Part shown: one piece after another, positions 10,098 through 22,083 of the stretch
Layout of the letters: each line of letters opens with the position of its first letter
Position numbering within the stretch: the stretch's first letter is position 1
Source: Variovorax sp. RA8
GTDB taxonomy: Bacteria; Pseudomonadota; Gammaproteobacteria; Burkholderiales; Burkholderiaceae_C
Direction: 5' to 3'
NCBI RefSeq assembly: GCF_901827175.1
Contig: NZ_LR594662.1
Coordinates: forward strand, 2,294,001-2,358,000
Length of the DNA stretch: 64,000 nt
The notes under the pieces: generated by a model
Databases searched by the model: none
Seen by the model: the letters and a program-made list of their open reading frames with translations, nothing else
Told to the model about the DNA's origin: nothing
Made by a program: the position numbers and the translations under genes

Positions 10098-12533
10098 ATG
10101 AACAAGCCGCTCGACCCCGCACTGCTGCAATCGGCCGAAGCCTTCGCCGACTACCTGAAGAACACCGCCGCGCGCATCGACGTGCATGCCGAGGCGAAGG
10201 CGCACGACGACGGCGCGCGCGTCGGCATCAGCCGCCCGCACGAGTCGGCGCACCTGCACGTGGCGGGAGAAGCCACCTACATCGACGACATCCCCGAGCT
10301 CGCGGGCACCCTGCACTGCGCGCTCGGCCTGTCGCCGGTGGCGAACGGGCGGCTCAAGAACATGAACCTGGAGGCGATCTGCGCCATGCCCGGCGTGGTG
10401 GCGGTGCTGACCGCGGCCGACATCCCGGGCAGCAACGACTGCGGCTCGATCGTCCACGACGACCCGATCCTCTGCAGCGGCGACATCCGCTACCTGGGCC
10501 AGCCGGTGTTCGCGGTGATCGCCGAGACGCGCGACGCCGCGCGCCGCGCCGCCGCCCGCGCGAAGGACGCGCTGGACATCGAGGCCGAGCCGCCCGTCAT
10601 CACGCCGCAGCAGGCGCACGAGAAGGGCCAGTACGTGCTGCCGCCGATGCACCTGGTGCGCAGCACCCAGGAAGGCGGCGCGCAGGCTGCGATCGCCAGG
10701 GCGCCGCGCCGGCTCAAGGCCACGCTCGACGTGGGCGGACAGGAGCAGTTCTACCTCGAGGGCCAGATCAGCTACGCAATCCCGAAGGAGGGTGGCGCGA
10801 TGCACGTGCATTGCTCGACCCAGCACCCGAGCGAGATGCAGCACCTGGTGGCGCATGCCTTGCACCTGCATGCCAACGCGGTGCAGGTCGAGTGCCGGCG
10901 CATGGGCGGGGGCTTCGGGGGCAAGGAGTCGCAGTCGGGGCTTTTCGCCTGCGTGGCGGCGGTGGCGGCGAACAAGCTGAAGCGCCCCGTCAAGCTGCGG
11001 CTGGACCGCGACGACGACTTCCTGATCACCGGGCGGCGCCACTGCTTCTGGTACGAGTACGAAGTAGGCTTCGACGACGAGGGCCGCATCCTCGGCGCCG
11101 AGATCAGCATGGTCTCGCGCGCCGGCCACTCGGCCGATCTCTCGGGCCCGGTGATGACGCGGGCGCTGTGCCACTTCGACAACGCCTACTGGCTGCCCGA
11201 CGTGGCGATGCACGGCTACTCGGGGCGCACCAACACGCAGAGCAACACCGCCTTCCGCGGCTTCGGCGGGCCGCAGGGCGCGATCGCGATCGAGAACATC
11301 CTCGACAGCGTGGCGCGCGAGCTCGGCCGCGATCCGCTGGACGTGCGGCGCGTGAACTTCTACGGCAAGGGCGAGCGCAACGTCACGCCCTACGGCCAGG
11401 TGGTGTCCGACAACATCATCCATGAGCTGGTCTCCGAGCTGGAGGGCACCAGCGCCTACCGCGCACGGCGCGAGGAGATCGCAGCCTTCAACAAGTCGAG
11501 CCCGGTGCTCAAGCGCGGCATCGCGCTGGCGCCGCTGAAGTTCGGCATCTCCTTCAACGTCAAGCACTTCAACCAGGCCGGTGCGCTGGTGCACGTCTAC
11601 ACCGACGGCTCGATCCTGGTGAACCACGGCGGGACCGAGATGGGGCAAGGCCTCAACACCAAGGTGGCGCAGGTGGTGGCGCACGAGCTGGGCGTGAGCT
11701 TCGAGAGCGTGCGCGTCACGGCGACCGACACGCAGAAGGTGGCCAACACCTCGGCCACCGCGGCATCGACCGGCGCCGACCTCAACGGCAAGGCCGCGCA
11801 GGACGCGGCACGCCAGATCCGCGAGCGCCTGGCCGCCTGCGCCGCCGCGCGCCATGGCGGCAAGGCCGAGGACGTGCGCTTCGCCAACGACCAGGTCGAG
11901 GTCGCCGGCCGCTCGCTGTCCTTCAGCACTGTCGTCGGCGAGGCCTACCTCGACCGCGTGCAGTTGTGGTCCGACGGCTTCTACGCCACGCCCGGCCTGA
12001 GCTGGGACAAGGACAAGATGCAGGGCCGCCCCTTCTATTACTACGCCTACGGCGCCGCCGTGAGCGAGGTGATCGTCGACACGCTCACCGGCGAGTGGAA
12101 GCTGCTGCGTGCCGACATCCTGCACGACGCCGGCAAGTCGCTCAACCCTGCGGTGGACATCGGCCAGGTCGAGGGCGCCTTCATCCAGGGCATGGGCTGG
12201 CTCACCACCGAGGAGCTGGTTTGGCATCCGAAGACCGGCCTGCTCACCACCCACGCGCCCAGCACCTACAAGATCCCGACGGCCAACGACTGCCCGCCGG
12301 TCTTCAACGTGCGCCTGTTCGAGGGCCAGAACTTCGAGGACTCGATCCACCGCAGCAAGGCGGTGGGCGAGCCGCCGCTCCTGCTGCCTTTCTCGGTCTT
12401 CTTCGCGATCCGCGACGCGGTGTCGGCGGTGGGCGAGCACCGGGTGGACCCGCCGCTGACGGCGCCGGCCACCAGCGAATCCATCCTGCGCGCGGTCACG
12501 GCCGTGGCGGCCGCGCAGGCGGCCTCGGCCTGA
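10098..12533 (+). CDS. xdhB: Xanthine dehydrogenase large (molybdopterin) subunit
   Basis: 811 residues. The two aldehyde oxidase/xanthine dehydrogenase Moco-binding domains are present. Diagnostic sites: GGGFGGKESQS for Moco contact, AFRGFGGPQG with the substrate-orienting Arg, GGTEMGQGLNTKVAQV, and the catalytic Glu in KAVGEPPLLLPFS near the C-terminus. It pairs with XdhA as a heterotetramer in the cytoplasm. The third gene of the usual operon, xdhC (Moco sulfuration/insertion), does not follow; a LysR gene does. Start ATG is 2 nt after the xdhA stop. Confidence 0.96.
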   Translation: MNKPLDPALLQSAEAFADYLKNTAARIDVHAEAKAHDDGARVGISRPHESAHLHVAGEATYIDDIPELAGTLHCALGLSPVANGRLKNMNLEAICAMPGVVAVLTAADIPGSNDCGSIVHDDPILCSGDIRYLGQPVFAVIAETRDAARRAAARAKDALDIEAEPPVITPQQAHEKGQYVLPPMHLVRSTQEGGAQAAIARAPRRLKATLDVGGQEQFYLEGQISYAIPKEGGAMHVHCSTQHPSEMQHLVAHALHLHANAVQVECRRMGGGFGGKESQSGLFACVAAVAANKLKRPVKLRLDRDDDFLITGRRHCFWYEYEVGFDDEGRILGAEISMVSRAGHSADLSGPVMTRALCHFDNAYWLPDVAMHGYSGRTNTQSNTAFRGFGGPQGAIAIENILDSVARELGRDPLDVRRVNFYGKGERNVTPYGQVVSDNIIHELVSELEGTSAYRARREEIAAFNKSSPVLKRGIALAPLKFGISFNVKHFNQAGALVHVYTDGSILVNHGGTEMGQGLNTKVAQVVAHELGVSFESVRVTATDTQKVANTSATAASTGADLNGKAAQDAARQIRERLAACAAARHGGKAEDVRFANDQVEVAGRSLSFSTVVGEAYLDRVQLWSDGFYATPGLSWDKDKMQGRPFYYYAYGAAVSEVIVDTLTGEWKLLRADILHDAGKSLNPAVDIGQVEGAFIQGMGWLTTEELVWHPKTGLLTTHAPSTYKIPTANDCPPVFNVRLFEGQNFEDSIHRSKAVGEPPLLLPFSVFFAIRDAVSAVGEHRVDPPLTAPATSESILRAVTAVAAAQAASA

Positions 12534-12615
12534 AGCAGCCCGTTGAACAAGGGGATCGATGTGAATGCCGCGCTGTATAACTGCCCGGACATCGGCATCA
12601 CCCTGCGGGCAGCTC

Positions 12616-13569
12616 ATGAGAGACCAAGCGCTTCTGGACAAGATCGACCTGCACCTCATCCGGGTGCTTCATACCGTGCTGACCGACCGCAGCGTCTCGC
12701 GCGCCGCCATTCGCCTGGGCATGTACCAGCCGGCCGTCTCGGCCGCGCTGAAGCGCCTGCGCGAGCTCTCGGGCGACCCGCTGCTGGTGCGCTCGGGCTC
12801 GGGCATGGTGCCCACGGACGCGGGGCTGCGCATGATCGACCCGGCCGCCAGCATCCTGCGCGCGGCGGAGATGCTGTTCTCCGACGCGCGGGGCTTCGAT
12901 CCGCAGACCGCGCAGACCACCTTCCGCATCGCCGCCTCGGACTACCTGGACCCGCTCTTCCTGCCCATGCTGGTGGCGCAGGTCAAGGCACAGGCGCCGC
13001 TGTGTCGCATCGAGATCCATGCGCTCTCGTCCGACTCGGACTACCACGCGCACCTGTCGCTCGGCCAGGTGGACCTGGTGATCGGCAACTGGCTCAAGCC
13101 GCCCGAGGACCTGCACATGGCGCGGCTCTTCGGCGACGAGATCGTCTGCCTGGTCAACCAGGACCATCCGGCCGTGCGCCGCGGCTGGGACCTGGAGAGC
13201 TGGCTCGCGGCCGAGCACGTGGCGCCCACGCCGCTGCACCCGGGCGCGCGCGGCATCATCGACCAGATGCTCGACGAGGTGGGCCGGCAGCGCAACATCA
13301 CGGCGCGCTGCGCGCATTTCGGGCTGATCCCGGACATGGTGGCCTCCAGCCTGCTGGTGCTCACCACGGGGCGGCAATACTGCGAGCGCTTCGTCGAGCG
13401 GCTGCCGGTCGCGATCCTCCCGTGCCCGGTCGAGCTGCCGCGCCTCATGTACTACCAGCTCTGGCATGAGCGCACCCATTCCTCCAGCTCGGCGCGCTGG
13501 CTGCGCGAGCGGACCAAATCGGTGGCGGCCTCGCTGAGGCCCGCACCTTCGGCGGCCGGCTCCGGATAG
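12616..13569 (+). CDS. LysR-family regulator between xdhB and purine permease
   Basis: 317 residues. The HTH LIRVLHTVLTDRSVSRAAIRLGMYQPAVSAALKRLREL and the substrate domain with TTFRIAASDYLDPLFLPMLV are of the NodD/PcpR-like LysR branch. ATG 12616 is preferred over an upstream in-frame ATG because it gives the usual short N-terminal lead before the HTH. It lies 82 nt after xdhB, on the same strand as xdhAB and the downstream AzgA permease, so it probably regulates purine catabolism and may respond to a purine or urate (inference). A TATAAC -10-like hexamer is at 12576-12581. Confidence 0.88.
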   Translation: MRDQALLDKIDLHLIRVLHTVLTDRSVSRAAIRLGMYQPAVSAALKRLRELSGDPLLVRSGSGMVPTDAGLRMIDPAASILRAAEMLFSDARGFDPQTAQTTFRIAASDYLDPLFLPMLVAQVKAQAPLCRIEIHALSSDSDYHAHLSLGQVDLVIGNWLKPPEDLHMARLFGDEIVCLVNQDHPAVRRGWDLESWLAAEHVAPTPLHPGARGIIDQMLDEVGRQRNITARCAHFGLIPDMVASSLLVLTTGRQYCERFVERLPVAILPCPVELPRLMYYQLWHERTHSSSSARWLRERTKSVAASLRPAPSAAGSG

Positions 13570-13646
13570 CCGGCCTCTTTACCCACTCGCGCCCGGCGTC
13601 GCGACAGCTGCCCAACGCCACAACAGAAAGACTCGGAGACAACGCG

Positions 13647-15020
13647 ATGAACCGTACAGAGCAGGTGCTCGGCATGCCCGGGCACGACACGCCGACCCTC
13701 ACAACGCAGGGGCCCGCGGCCGGCTGGACAGAACGCCTGTTCAAGCTCAGGGAGCACAACACCACGGTGCGCACCGAGATCGTGGCGGGCCTCACCACCT
13801 TCCTGACGATGGCCTACATCATCTTCGTCAACCCCTCGATCCTGGGCGACGCTGGGATGCCGAAGGACGCGGTGTTCGTCGCCACCTGCCTGATCGCGGC
13901 GCTGGGCACCGGGATCATGGCCCTCTACGCCAACTACCCGATCGCGCTGGCACCGGGCATGGGGCTCAACGCCTACTTCGCCTACGTGGTGGTGCTGCAG
14001 ATGGGCTTCACCTGGCAGGCGGCGCTGGGCGCGGTCTTCGTCTCGGGCTGCCTGTTCCTGCTGGTCACGGTGTTCCGGCTGCGCGAGCTGATCATCCGCG
14101 GCATCCCGCAGTCCATACGGCTGGCGATCACGGTGGGCATCGGGCTTTTCCTCGCGATCATCGCGCTCAAGAGCGCGGGCATCGTCGCGCCGTCGAAGGC
14201 CACCTACGTCACGTTGGGCGACCTGCACACGCCGCAGGCGGTGCTGGCCACCATCGGCTTCTTCCTGATCGTGGTGCTCGACCGCCTCAAGGTGCCGGGC
14301 GCGATCCTGATCGGCATCATCACGGTGACGGTGCTGTCCTTCTTCTTCGCCGGCAACACCTTCCACGGCGTGTTCGCGGCGCCACCGTCGATCGCGCCCA
14401 CCTTCCTGCAGCTGGACATCAAGTCGGCGCTGTCGGGCGGCATCCTCAACGTGATCCTGGTGTTCTTCCTGGTCGAGCTGTTCGACGCCACCGGCACCTT
14501 GATGGGCGTGGCCCGCCGCGCCGGCCTGCTGGTGCCGGGCAAGATGGACCGGCTCAACAAGTCGCTGCTCGCCGACAGCGGCGCGATCTTCGCCGGCTCG
14601 CTGCTGGGCACGTCGAGCACCACGGCCTACGTGGAGAGCGCGGCCGGCGTGCAGGCCGGCGGGCGCACCGGGCTCACCGCGCTGACGGTGGCGGTGCTGT
14701 TCCTGGCTGCGCTGGCGATCTCGCCCCTGGCCGGCGCCGTGCCCGCCTACGCCACCGCGCCTGCGCTCTTTTTCGTGGCATGCCTCATGCTGAGGGACAT
14801 CACCGAACTCGATTGGGACGACACGACCGAGGTGATCCCGGCCGCGGTGACCGCCCTGGCCATGCCCTTCACCTACTCGATCGCCAACGGCCTGGCCTTC
14901 GGCTTCATCACCTATGCGGTGCTCAAGCTGTTCACCGGGCGCGCCAGGCAGGTGCACTGGATGGTCTGGCTGATCGGCGGCGTGTTCCTCTTCAAGTTCA
15001 TCTACATAGGCGGACACTGA
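13647..15020 (+). CDS. NCS2-family purine permease (AzgA-like guanine/hypoxanthine transporter)
   Basis: 457 residues, about 13 hydrophobic segments. AzgA-branch signatures: TEIVAGLTTFLTMAYIIFVNP near the N-terminus, ALAPGMGLNAYFAY, LVELFDATGTLMGV and GTSSTTAYVESAAGVQAGGRTGLTA. Family members are proton symporters for guanine, hypoxanthine or adenine across the inner membrane. It lies 78 nt after the LysR gene and just before the nucleoside ABC importer, so two separate purine uptake systems sit side by side. The first 25 residues are a hydrophilic extension. Confidence 0.93.
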   Translation: MNRTEQVLGMPGHDTPTLTTQGPAAGWTERLFKLREHNTTVRTEIVAGLTTFLTMAYIIFVNPSILGDAGMPKDAVFVATCLIAALGTGIMALYANYPIALAPGMGLNAYFAYVVVLQMGFTWQAALGAVFVSGCLFLLVTVFRLRELIIRGIPQSIRLAITVGIGLFLAIIALKSAGIVAPSKATYVTLGDLHTPQAVLATIGFFLIVVLDRLKVPGAILIGIITVTVLSFFFAGNTFHGVFAAPPSIAPTFLQLDIKSALSGGILNVILVFFLVELFDATGTLMGVARRAGLLVPGKMDRLNKSLLADSGAIFAGSLLGTSSTTAYVESAAGVQAGGRTGLTALTVAVLFLAALAISPLAGAVPAYATAPALFFVACLMLRDITELDWDDTTEVIPAAVTALAMPFTYSIANGLAFGFITYAVLKLFTGRARQVHWMVWLIGGVFLFKFIYIGGH

Positions 15021-15093
15021 ACGGCAGAAAATAATGCGATCGCCCCCCAGGGCGATGCAGGGCGATCCGAAAACCCAGAGGCCAGGCACAGGC

Positions 15094-16632
15094 ATGACAA
15101 TCCACAGACTCCAGCTTTCCAACATCACCAAGCGCTATCCCTCGGTCGTCGCCAACAGCGACGTATCGCTGACGGTGGCGCCGGGCGAGACCCATGCCGT
15201 GCTCGGCGAGAACGGCGCCGGCAAGTCCACGCTGATGAAGATCATCTACGGCTCGGTGAAGCCGGACGAGGGCAGCGTGACGTTCAACGGCCAGCCCGTC
15301 AGCGTGCGCAACCCGCAGGAGGCGAGGGCGCTGGGCATCAGCATGGTGTTCCAGCACTTCAGCCTGTTCGACACCCTGACCGTCGCAGAGAACGTCTGGC
15401 TCGGGTTGGACAAGAGCCTCACGCTGGCCGAGGTCACGCGCCGCATCGTGGCCAAGGCCGGCGAGTATGGGCTCGACATCGACCCGTCACGGCCGGTCCA
15501 TACGCTATCGGTCGGCGAAATGCAGCGGGTCGAGATCATCCGCGCCCTGCTGACCGATCCCAAGCTGCTGATCCTCGACGAGCCGACTTCGGTCCTGACG
15601 CCGCAGGCCGTGCAGAAGCTCTTCGTGGTTCTGAAGAAGCTGTCTGCCGACGGCTGCAGCATCCTCTACATCAGCCACAAGCTGCACGAGATCCGCGAGC
15701 TGTGCACCGCCTGCACCGTGCTGCGCGGCGGCAAGGTGACGGGCGTGTGCGACCCGCGCCAGGAGAGCAACGAATCGCTGTCACGCCTGATGATCGGTGC
15801 GGAACCACCGCCCTTGCAGCACCGGCCGGTGCATGCAGGGGCCGTGGCTCTGCGGGTCCAGGCCTTGACGCTGCCGCGCGAGGACCAGTTCGGCGTCGAC
15901 CTCGACGCCGTCTCGCTCGAGGTGCGCGCCGGCGAGGTGGTGGGCATCGCGGGTGTGTCGGGCAACGGCCAGAAGGAGCTCCTGTACGCGCTCTCCGGCG
16001 AGGACACGCGCGCCCAGGCCGGAATGATCGAAGTCTTCGGCCAGCCGGCCGGGCACTTCCGTCCGCGCCGGCGGCGCGCGCTGGGCCTGCACTTCGTGCC
16101 CGAGGAGCGGCTGGGCCGCGGTGCGGTGCCGACGCTGAGCCTGGCGCACAACATGCTGCTCACGCGCAGCAACGCGGTGGGGAAGGGTGGCTGGATCCGC
16201 ACCGGCGCGCTGCAGCAGCATGCGGGGCGGATCATCGAGCGCTTCAAGGTCAAGGCCGGCGGGCCGGGCGCGGCGGCGCGCTCGCTCTCGGGCGGCAACC
16301 TGCAGAAGTTCATCGTCGGGCGCGAGATCGATGCCGACCCGAAGATCTTCGTGGTCTCGCAGCCCACCTGGGGCGTGGACGTGGGCGCGGCAGCGCTGAT
16401 CCGCGGCGAGATCCTGGCACTGCGCGACGCCGGCTGCGCCGTGCTGGTGGTGAGCGAGGAGCTGGACGAGCTGTTCGAGATCAGCGACCGGCTGCACGTG
16501 ATCGCCAAGGGCCGGCTCTCGCCCTCCGTCGATCGCGCCGCCGCCACGGTGCCGCAGATCGGCGAGTGGATGAGCGGCCTGTGGGGCGCCCGGCCCCAGG
16601 CGATGCCGCAAGAGGAGGTGGCCCATGCTTAA
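15094..16632 (+). CDS. Nucleoside ABC importer, duplicated ATPase (NupA/YufO type)
   Basis: 512 residues with two ATP-binding cassettes. The first has Walker A GENGAGKST and the signature LSVGEMQRVEI; the second has VSGNGQKELL in place of Walker A, the signature LSGGNLQKFIVGREI and a degenerate Walker B (KIFVVSQPTWGVD). This one-active-one-degenerate layout is standard for the RbsA-like ATPases of BMP-type nucleoside importers. A longer reading from ATG 15034 is possible, but MTIHRLQLSNITKRYP matches the family start. It overlaps the first permease gene by 8 nt. Confidence 0.93.
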   Translation: MTIHRLQLSNITKRYPSVVANSDVSLTVAPGETHAVLGENGAGKSTLMKIIYGSVKPDEGSVTFNGQPVSVRNPQEARALGISMVFQHFSLFDTLTVAENVWLGLDKSLTLAEVTRRIVAKAGEYGLDIDPSRPVHTLSVGEMQRVEIIRALLTDPKLLILDEPTSVLTPQAVQKLFVVLKKLSADGCSILYISHKLHEIRELCTACTVLRGGKVTGVCDPRQESNESLSRLMIGAEPPPLQHRPVHAGAVALRVQALTLPREDQFGVDLDAVSLEVRAGEVVGIAGVSGNGQKELLYALSGEDTRAQAGMIEVFGQPAGHFRPRRRRALGLHFVPEERLGRGAVPTLSLAHNMLLTRSNAVGKGGWIRTGALQQHAGRIIERFKVKAGGPGAAARSLSGGNLQKFIVGREIDADPKIFVVSQPTWGVDVGAAALIRGEILALRDAGCAVLVVSEELDELFEISDRLHVIAKGRLSPSVDRAAATVPQIGEWMSGLWGARPQAMPQEEVAHA

Positions 16633-17779
16633 GCTCGAACCCCGTCCGCAGCTCTCGCGCTTCTGGAGCTACGGCTCGCCGATCCTCGCGCTGCTGATCA
16701 CGGTGCTGATCGGCATGGCGCTCTTCTCGGCGCTGGGGAAGGACCCGGTCAAGGGGCTCGCGGTCTTCTTCTGGGAGCCGATCAAGAGCGGCTATGCGCT
16801 GGGCGAACTGATGGTCAAGGCGACGCCGCTGCTCATCATCGCTCTCGGCCTGGCCGTGTGCTTCCGCTCCAACGTGTGGAACATCGGCGCCGAAGGCCAG
16901 TTCGTCTTCGGCGCCATCGCGGCCGGCGGCGTGGCCTTGATGGCCGACAAGAGCACCGGTTCGTGGATCGTGGCCGCGATCCTGGTGGCCGGCATCCTGG
17001 GCGGCATGGTCTGGGCCGGCATCGTCGCCTTCCTTCGCGACAAGTTCAACGCCAACGAGATCCTCGTGAGCCTGATGCTGGTGTACGTGGCGACGCTGCT
17101 GCTGGGCTACATGGTCTACGGCCCGTGGAAGGACCCGATGGGCTACAACTTCCCGCAGACGAAGACCTTCGAGGCGGTGACCCAGATCCCGCGGCTCATG
17201 AAGGGTTCGCGCGTTAGCATCGGACTCATCATCGCGCTGATCGGCGCGGCGGCGCTCTGGGTGTTCCTGTTCCGCACGCGGGCCGGTTTCGCACAGCAGG
17301 TCGGCGGGCTGGCGCCGGCGGCGGCGCGCTACGCGGGCTTCTCGGCACGGCGCGCAATCTGGATCGCGCTGCTCACCTCGGGCGGCGCGGCCGGGCTGGC
17401 GGGTGCACTGGAAGTGGCAGGCCCGATCGGACAGCTCACGCCCTACGTGCCGGCCGGCTACGGCTTCGCGGCCATCATCGTGGCCTTCGTCGGGCGGCTG
17501 CATCCGGTGGGCATGATCTTCTCGGCCATCTTGATGAGCATGTTCTACATCGGCGGCGAGCTGGCGCAGTCGCGCCTGGGGCTGCCCAAGTCGCTGACCG
17601 GCGTGTTCCAGGGGCTGCTGCTGTTCACGCTGCTGGCCTGCGACACGCTGATCGCCTACCGCATCCGGCGCAAGTCGGCACCCAAGCCGGTGGCCGCGCC
17701 CGCGGGCACCTCGTCGCTGCAGGCGAGCACGCCGCTGACGGCGCCTGTCACTGTCCAGGCTACGGAAGGAGCCCTCTGA
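16625..17779 (+). CDS. Nucleoside ABC importer permease (YufP/NupB type)
   Basis: 384 residues, BPD_transp_2-type membrane protein with roughly nine transmembrane segments. The permease core ALGLAVCFRSNVWNIGAEGQFVFGAIAAGG is typical, followed by GGAAGLAGALEVAGPIGQL and GFAAIIVAFVGRLHPVGMI. It forms the inner-membrane channel with the next gene product. The start overlaps the ATPase gene by 8 nt and its stop shares one base with the next ATG (TGATG), indicating coupled translation. Confidence 0.93.
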   Translation: MLKLEPRPQLSRFWSYGSPILALLITVLIGMALFSALGKDPVKGLAVFFWEPIKSGYALGELMVKATPLLIIALGLAVCFRSNVWNIGAEGQFVFGAIAAGGVALMADKSTGSWIVAAILVAGILGGMVWAGIVAFLRDKFNANEILVSLMLVYVATLLLGYMVYGPWKDPMGYNFPQTKTFEAVTQIPRLMKGSRVSIGLIIALIGAAALWVFLFRTRAGFAQQVGGLAPAAARYAGFSARRAIWIALLTSGGAAGLAGALEVAGPIGQLTPYVPAGYGFAAIIVAFVGRLHPVGMIFSAILMSMFYIGGELAQSRLGLPKSLTGVFQGLLLFTLLACDTLIAYRIRRKSAPKPVAAPAGTSSLQASTPLTAPVTVQATEGAL

Positions 17780-18699
17780 TGGAAAGCTACGCACTCCTCC
17801 TGGGCTCTACGCTCAGCGCCGGCACCGTGCTCGCGATCGCGGCGCTGGGCCTCCTGATCAACGAGAAGGCCGGCATCGTCAACCTCGGGGCCGAGGGCAT
17901 GATGCTGTGCGCCGCCATCGCCGGCTTCGCCACCGTCGTGACCACGCACAACAGCTGGCTGGGCTTCGCGGCCGGCATGGCGGCCGGCGCGCTGCTGGCG
18001 GCCTTCTTCGGCGTCCTGGTGATCTGGCTCAACACCAACCAGTACGCGACCGGGCTGGCGCTGAGCCTCTTCGGCGTCGGCTTCTCGGCCTTCGCGGGCA
18101 TCAACTTCGTGCAGGCCAAGCTGCCCGAGAGCACCAACTACGCGCTGCCGCTGCTGGGGGACATCCCGCTGGTCGGGCCGGCGCTGTTCCGCCATCACCC
18201 GATGGTGTATTTCGCGGTGCTGCTGACCATCGGGCTGATCTGGTTCCTGTACCGCACGCGCGCCGGGCTGGTGCTGCGCTCGGTGGGCGAGTCGCCGGAG
18301 TCCTCGCATGCGCTGGGCTACCCGGTGCGGCGCATCCGCTTCATGGCGGTGATCGCGGGCGGCGCGCTGTGCGGGCTGTCGGGCGCGTATCTCTCGACCG
18401 TCTACACGCCGCTGTGGGTCGAGGGCATGGTGGCCGGCCGCGGCTGGATCGCGCTGGCGCTGACCACCTTCGCCACCTGGCGCCCGGTGCGGGTGCTGCT
18501 GGGTGCCTACCTGTTCGGCGGAGTCTCGATGCTGGGCTTCCACCTGCAGAGCACGGGTGTCAACGTGCCCAGCCAGTTCCTCAGCATGCTGCAGTACATC
18601 GCGCCGATCGTGGTGCTGGCCCTGATCTCGCGCAACCCCGCATTCATCCGCATCAACATGCCGGCTTCCATCGGGAAACCCTTCTACCCCGGCTCATAA
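17779..18699 (+). CDS. Nucleoside ABC importer permease (YufQ/NupC type)
   Basis: 306 residues, the smaller permease subunit. GLLINEKAGIVNLGAEGMMLCAAI is the hallmark motif, followed by an RVGEYPEAADAMG-type segment read here as SVGESPESSHALG, and YLFGGVSMLGFHLQ. About eight transmembrane segments. It partners with the preceding permease, the duplicated ATPase and the BMP lipoprotein that follows after 47 nt. Confidence 0.93.
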   Translation: MESYALLLGSTLSAGTVLAIAALGLLINEKAGIVNLGAEGMMLCAAIAGFATVVTTHNSWLGFAAGMAAGALLAAFFGVLVIWLNTNQYATGLALSLFGVGFSAFAGINFVQAKLPESTNYALPLLGDIPLVGPALFRHHPMVYFAVLLTIGLIWFLYRTRAGLVLRSVGESPESSHALGYPVRRIRFMAVIAGGALCGLSGAYLSTVYTPLWVEGMVAGRGWIALALTTFATWRPVRVLLGAYLFGGVSMLGFHLQSTGVNVPSQFLSMLQYIAPIVVLALISRNPAFIRINMPASIGKPFYPGS

Positions 18700-18746
18700 T
18701 CGCGTTCACAATTGTTTCCGACAAACATCCTTCGAGGGTTCCCCCA

Positions 18747-19916
18747 ATGAACGATATGAACAAACGTTTCCTGCTCAAGCTGGCTGCACTGACCGCGGTC
18801 GCCTCGGCCGCGCTCATCGGCTGCGGCAAGAAGGAAGAAGCGCCGGCCCCGGCCCCCGCTGCACCGGCACCGGCGCCGAGCGCCGCGGCGCCCGCGCCCG
18901 CCGCACCGCTGAACGTCGCTTTCGCCTATGTGGGCCCGGTGGGCGACGGCGGCTGGTCCTTCGCGCACGACAACGGGCGCAAGGCCATCGAGAAGGAATT
19001 CGGCGGCAAGATCAAGACCACCTTCGTCGAGAGCGTGCCCGAGTCGGCCGACGCCGAGCGCGTGTTCCGCGACATGGTGAGCCAGGGCAACAAGCTGATC
19101 TTCGGCACCACCTTCGGCTACATGGAGCCGATGCTCAAGGTGGCGAACGACCACAAGGACGTGAAGTTCGAGCATGCCACCGGCTACAAGACTGCCGAGA
19201 ACATGCGCACCTACGACAGCCGCACCTACGAGGGCGCGTACATGGCCGGCATCATCGCGGGCTCGATGACCAAGAGCAACACGCTGGGCGTGGTCGGCTC
19301 GGTGCCGATCCCCGAGGTGTTGCGCAATATCAACTCCTTCACGATGGGCGCGCAGTCGGTCAACCCGAAGATCACGACCAAGGTGGTGTGGGTCAACGAG
19401 TGGTTCAGCCCGCCGAAGGAAACCGAGGCTGCGACTGCGCTCATCAACGGCGGCGCCGACGTGCTGTTCCAGAACACCGATTCGCCGGCCGTGCTCAAGA
19501 CCGCGCAGGAAAAGGGCAAGCGCGCCTTCGGCTGGGACTCGGACATGACGGCCTACGGCCCCAAGGCCCACCTGGCTTCGGCCATCATCAACTGGACGCC
19601 GTACTACACCAAGGCGGTGCAGGACGCGCTGGACGGCAAGTGGGCCACCGGCCAGACCTGGTGGGGCGTCAAGGAAGGCGCGATCGACATCGTCTCCATC
19701 GCCGAGGACGTGCCGGCCGAGGCCAAGGCCAAGGTCGAGGAGGTCAAGAAGGGCCTGAAGGATGGCAGCTTCTCGATCTGGAAGGGGCCGATCGTCGGGC
19801 AGGACGGCAAGGAGCTGGTGGCTGCCGGCGCCGCCGCCGACGACAAGTTCCTCTCGGGCGTGAACTTCTACGTCAAGGGCGTGGAAGGCAAGGTGCCTGG
19901 CGGCGACAAGAAGTAA
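18747..19916 (+). CDS. BMP-family nucleoside-binding lipoprotein
   Basis: 389 residues. Signal peptide with a lipobox-like ALIGC near residue 26, then a low-complexity Pro-Ala stretch acting as membrane tether, then the BMP domain (LNVAFAYVGPVGDGGWSFAHDNGRKA, GTTFGYMEPMLKVA, GYKTAENMRTYDSRTYEGAYMAG). BMP lipoproteins deliver purine nucleosides to NupABC-type importers. It ends the importer operon and is followed by a strong terminator. An alternative ATG lies 9 nt further in. A paralogue lacking the lipobox is encoded at 29701-30789. Confidence 0.94.
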   Translation: MNDMNKRFLLKLAALTAVASAALIGCGKKEEAPAPAPAAPAPAPSAAAPAPAAPLNVAFAYVGPVGDGGWSFAHDNGRKAIEKEFGGKIKTTFVESVPESADAERVFRDMVSQGNKLIFGTTFGYMEPMLKVANDHKDVKFEHATGYKTAENMRTYDSRTYEGAYMAGIIAGSMTKSNTLGVVGSVPIPEVLRNINSFTMGAQSVNPKITTKVVWVNEWFSPPKETEAATALINGGADVLFQNTDSPAVLKTAQEKGKRAFGWDSDMTAYGPKAHLASAIINWTPYYTKAVQDALDGKWATGQTWWGVKEGAIDIVSIAEDVPAEAKAKVEEVKKGLKDGSFSIWKGPIVGQDGKELVAAGAAADDKFLSGVNFYVKGVEGKVPGGDKK

Positions 19917-19941
19917 GCGGGCCCGCCCGGCTTTCGCTTGG

Positions 19942-19969
19942 AAGGGTTGCCGCTGCGGCAACCCTTTTT
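19942..19969 (+). terminator. Intrinsic terminator after BMP lipoprotein gene
   Basis: Perfect 11-bp stem (19942-19952 with 19956-19966), CTG loop and a run of five T. It separates the importer operon from the Rieske oxygenase gene, whose ATG lies only 19 nt further, so the oxygenase is expressed by read-through or from a promoter overlapping this hairpin. Confidence 0.92.
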
Positions 19970-19987
19970 GCATTTCCGTTTCCCACG

Positions 19988-22026
<2,039 letters not shown>

Positions 22027-22083
22027 GGAGGTGTCAGCGGACCGCCTGCATGTTCGGATTTACCCCATGTCGAAGAGCGGCAG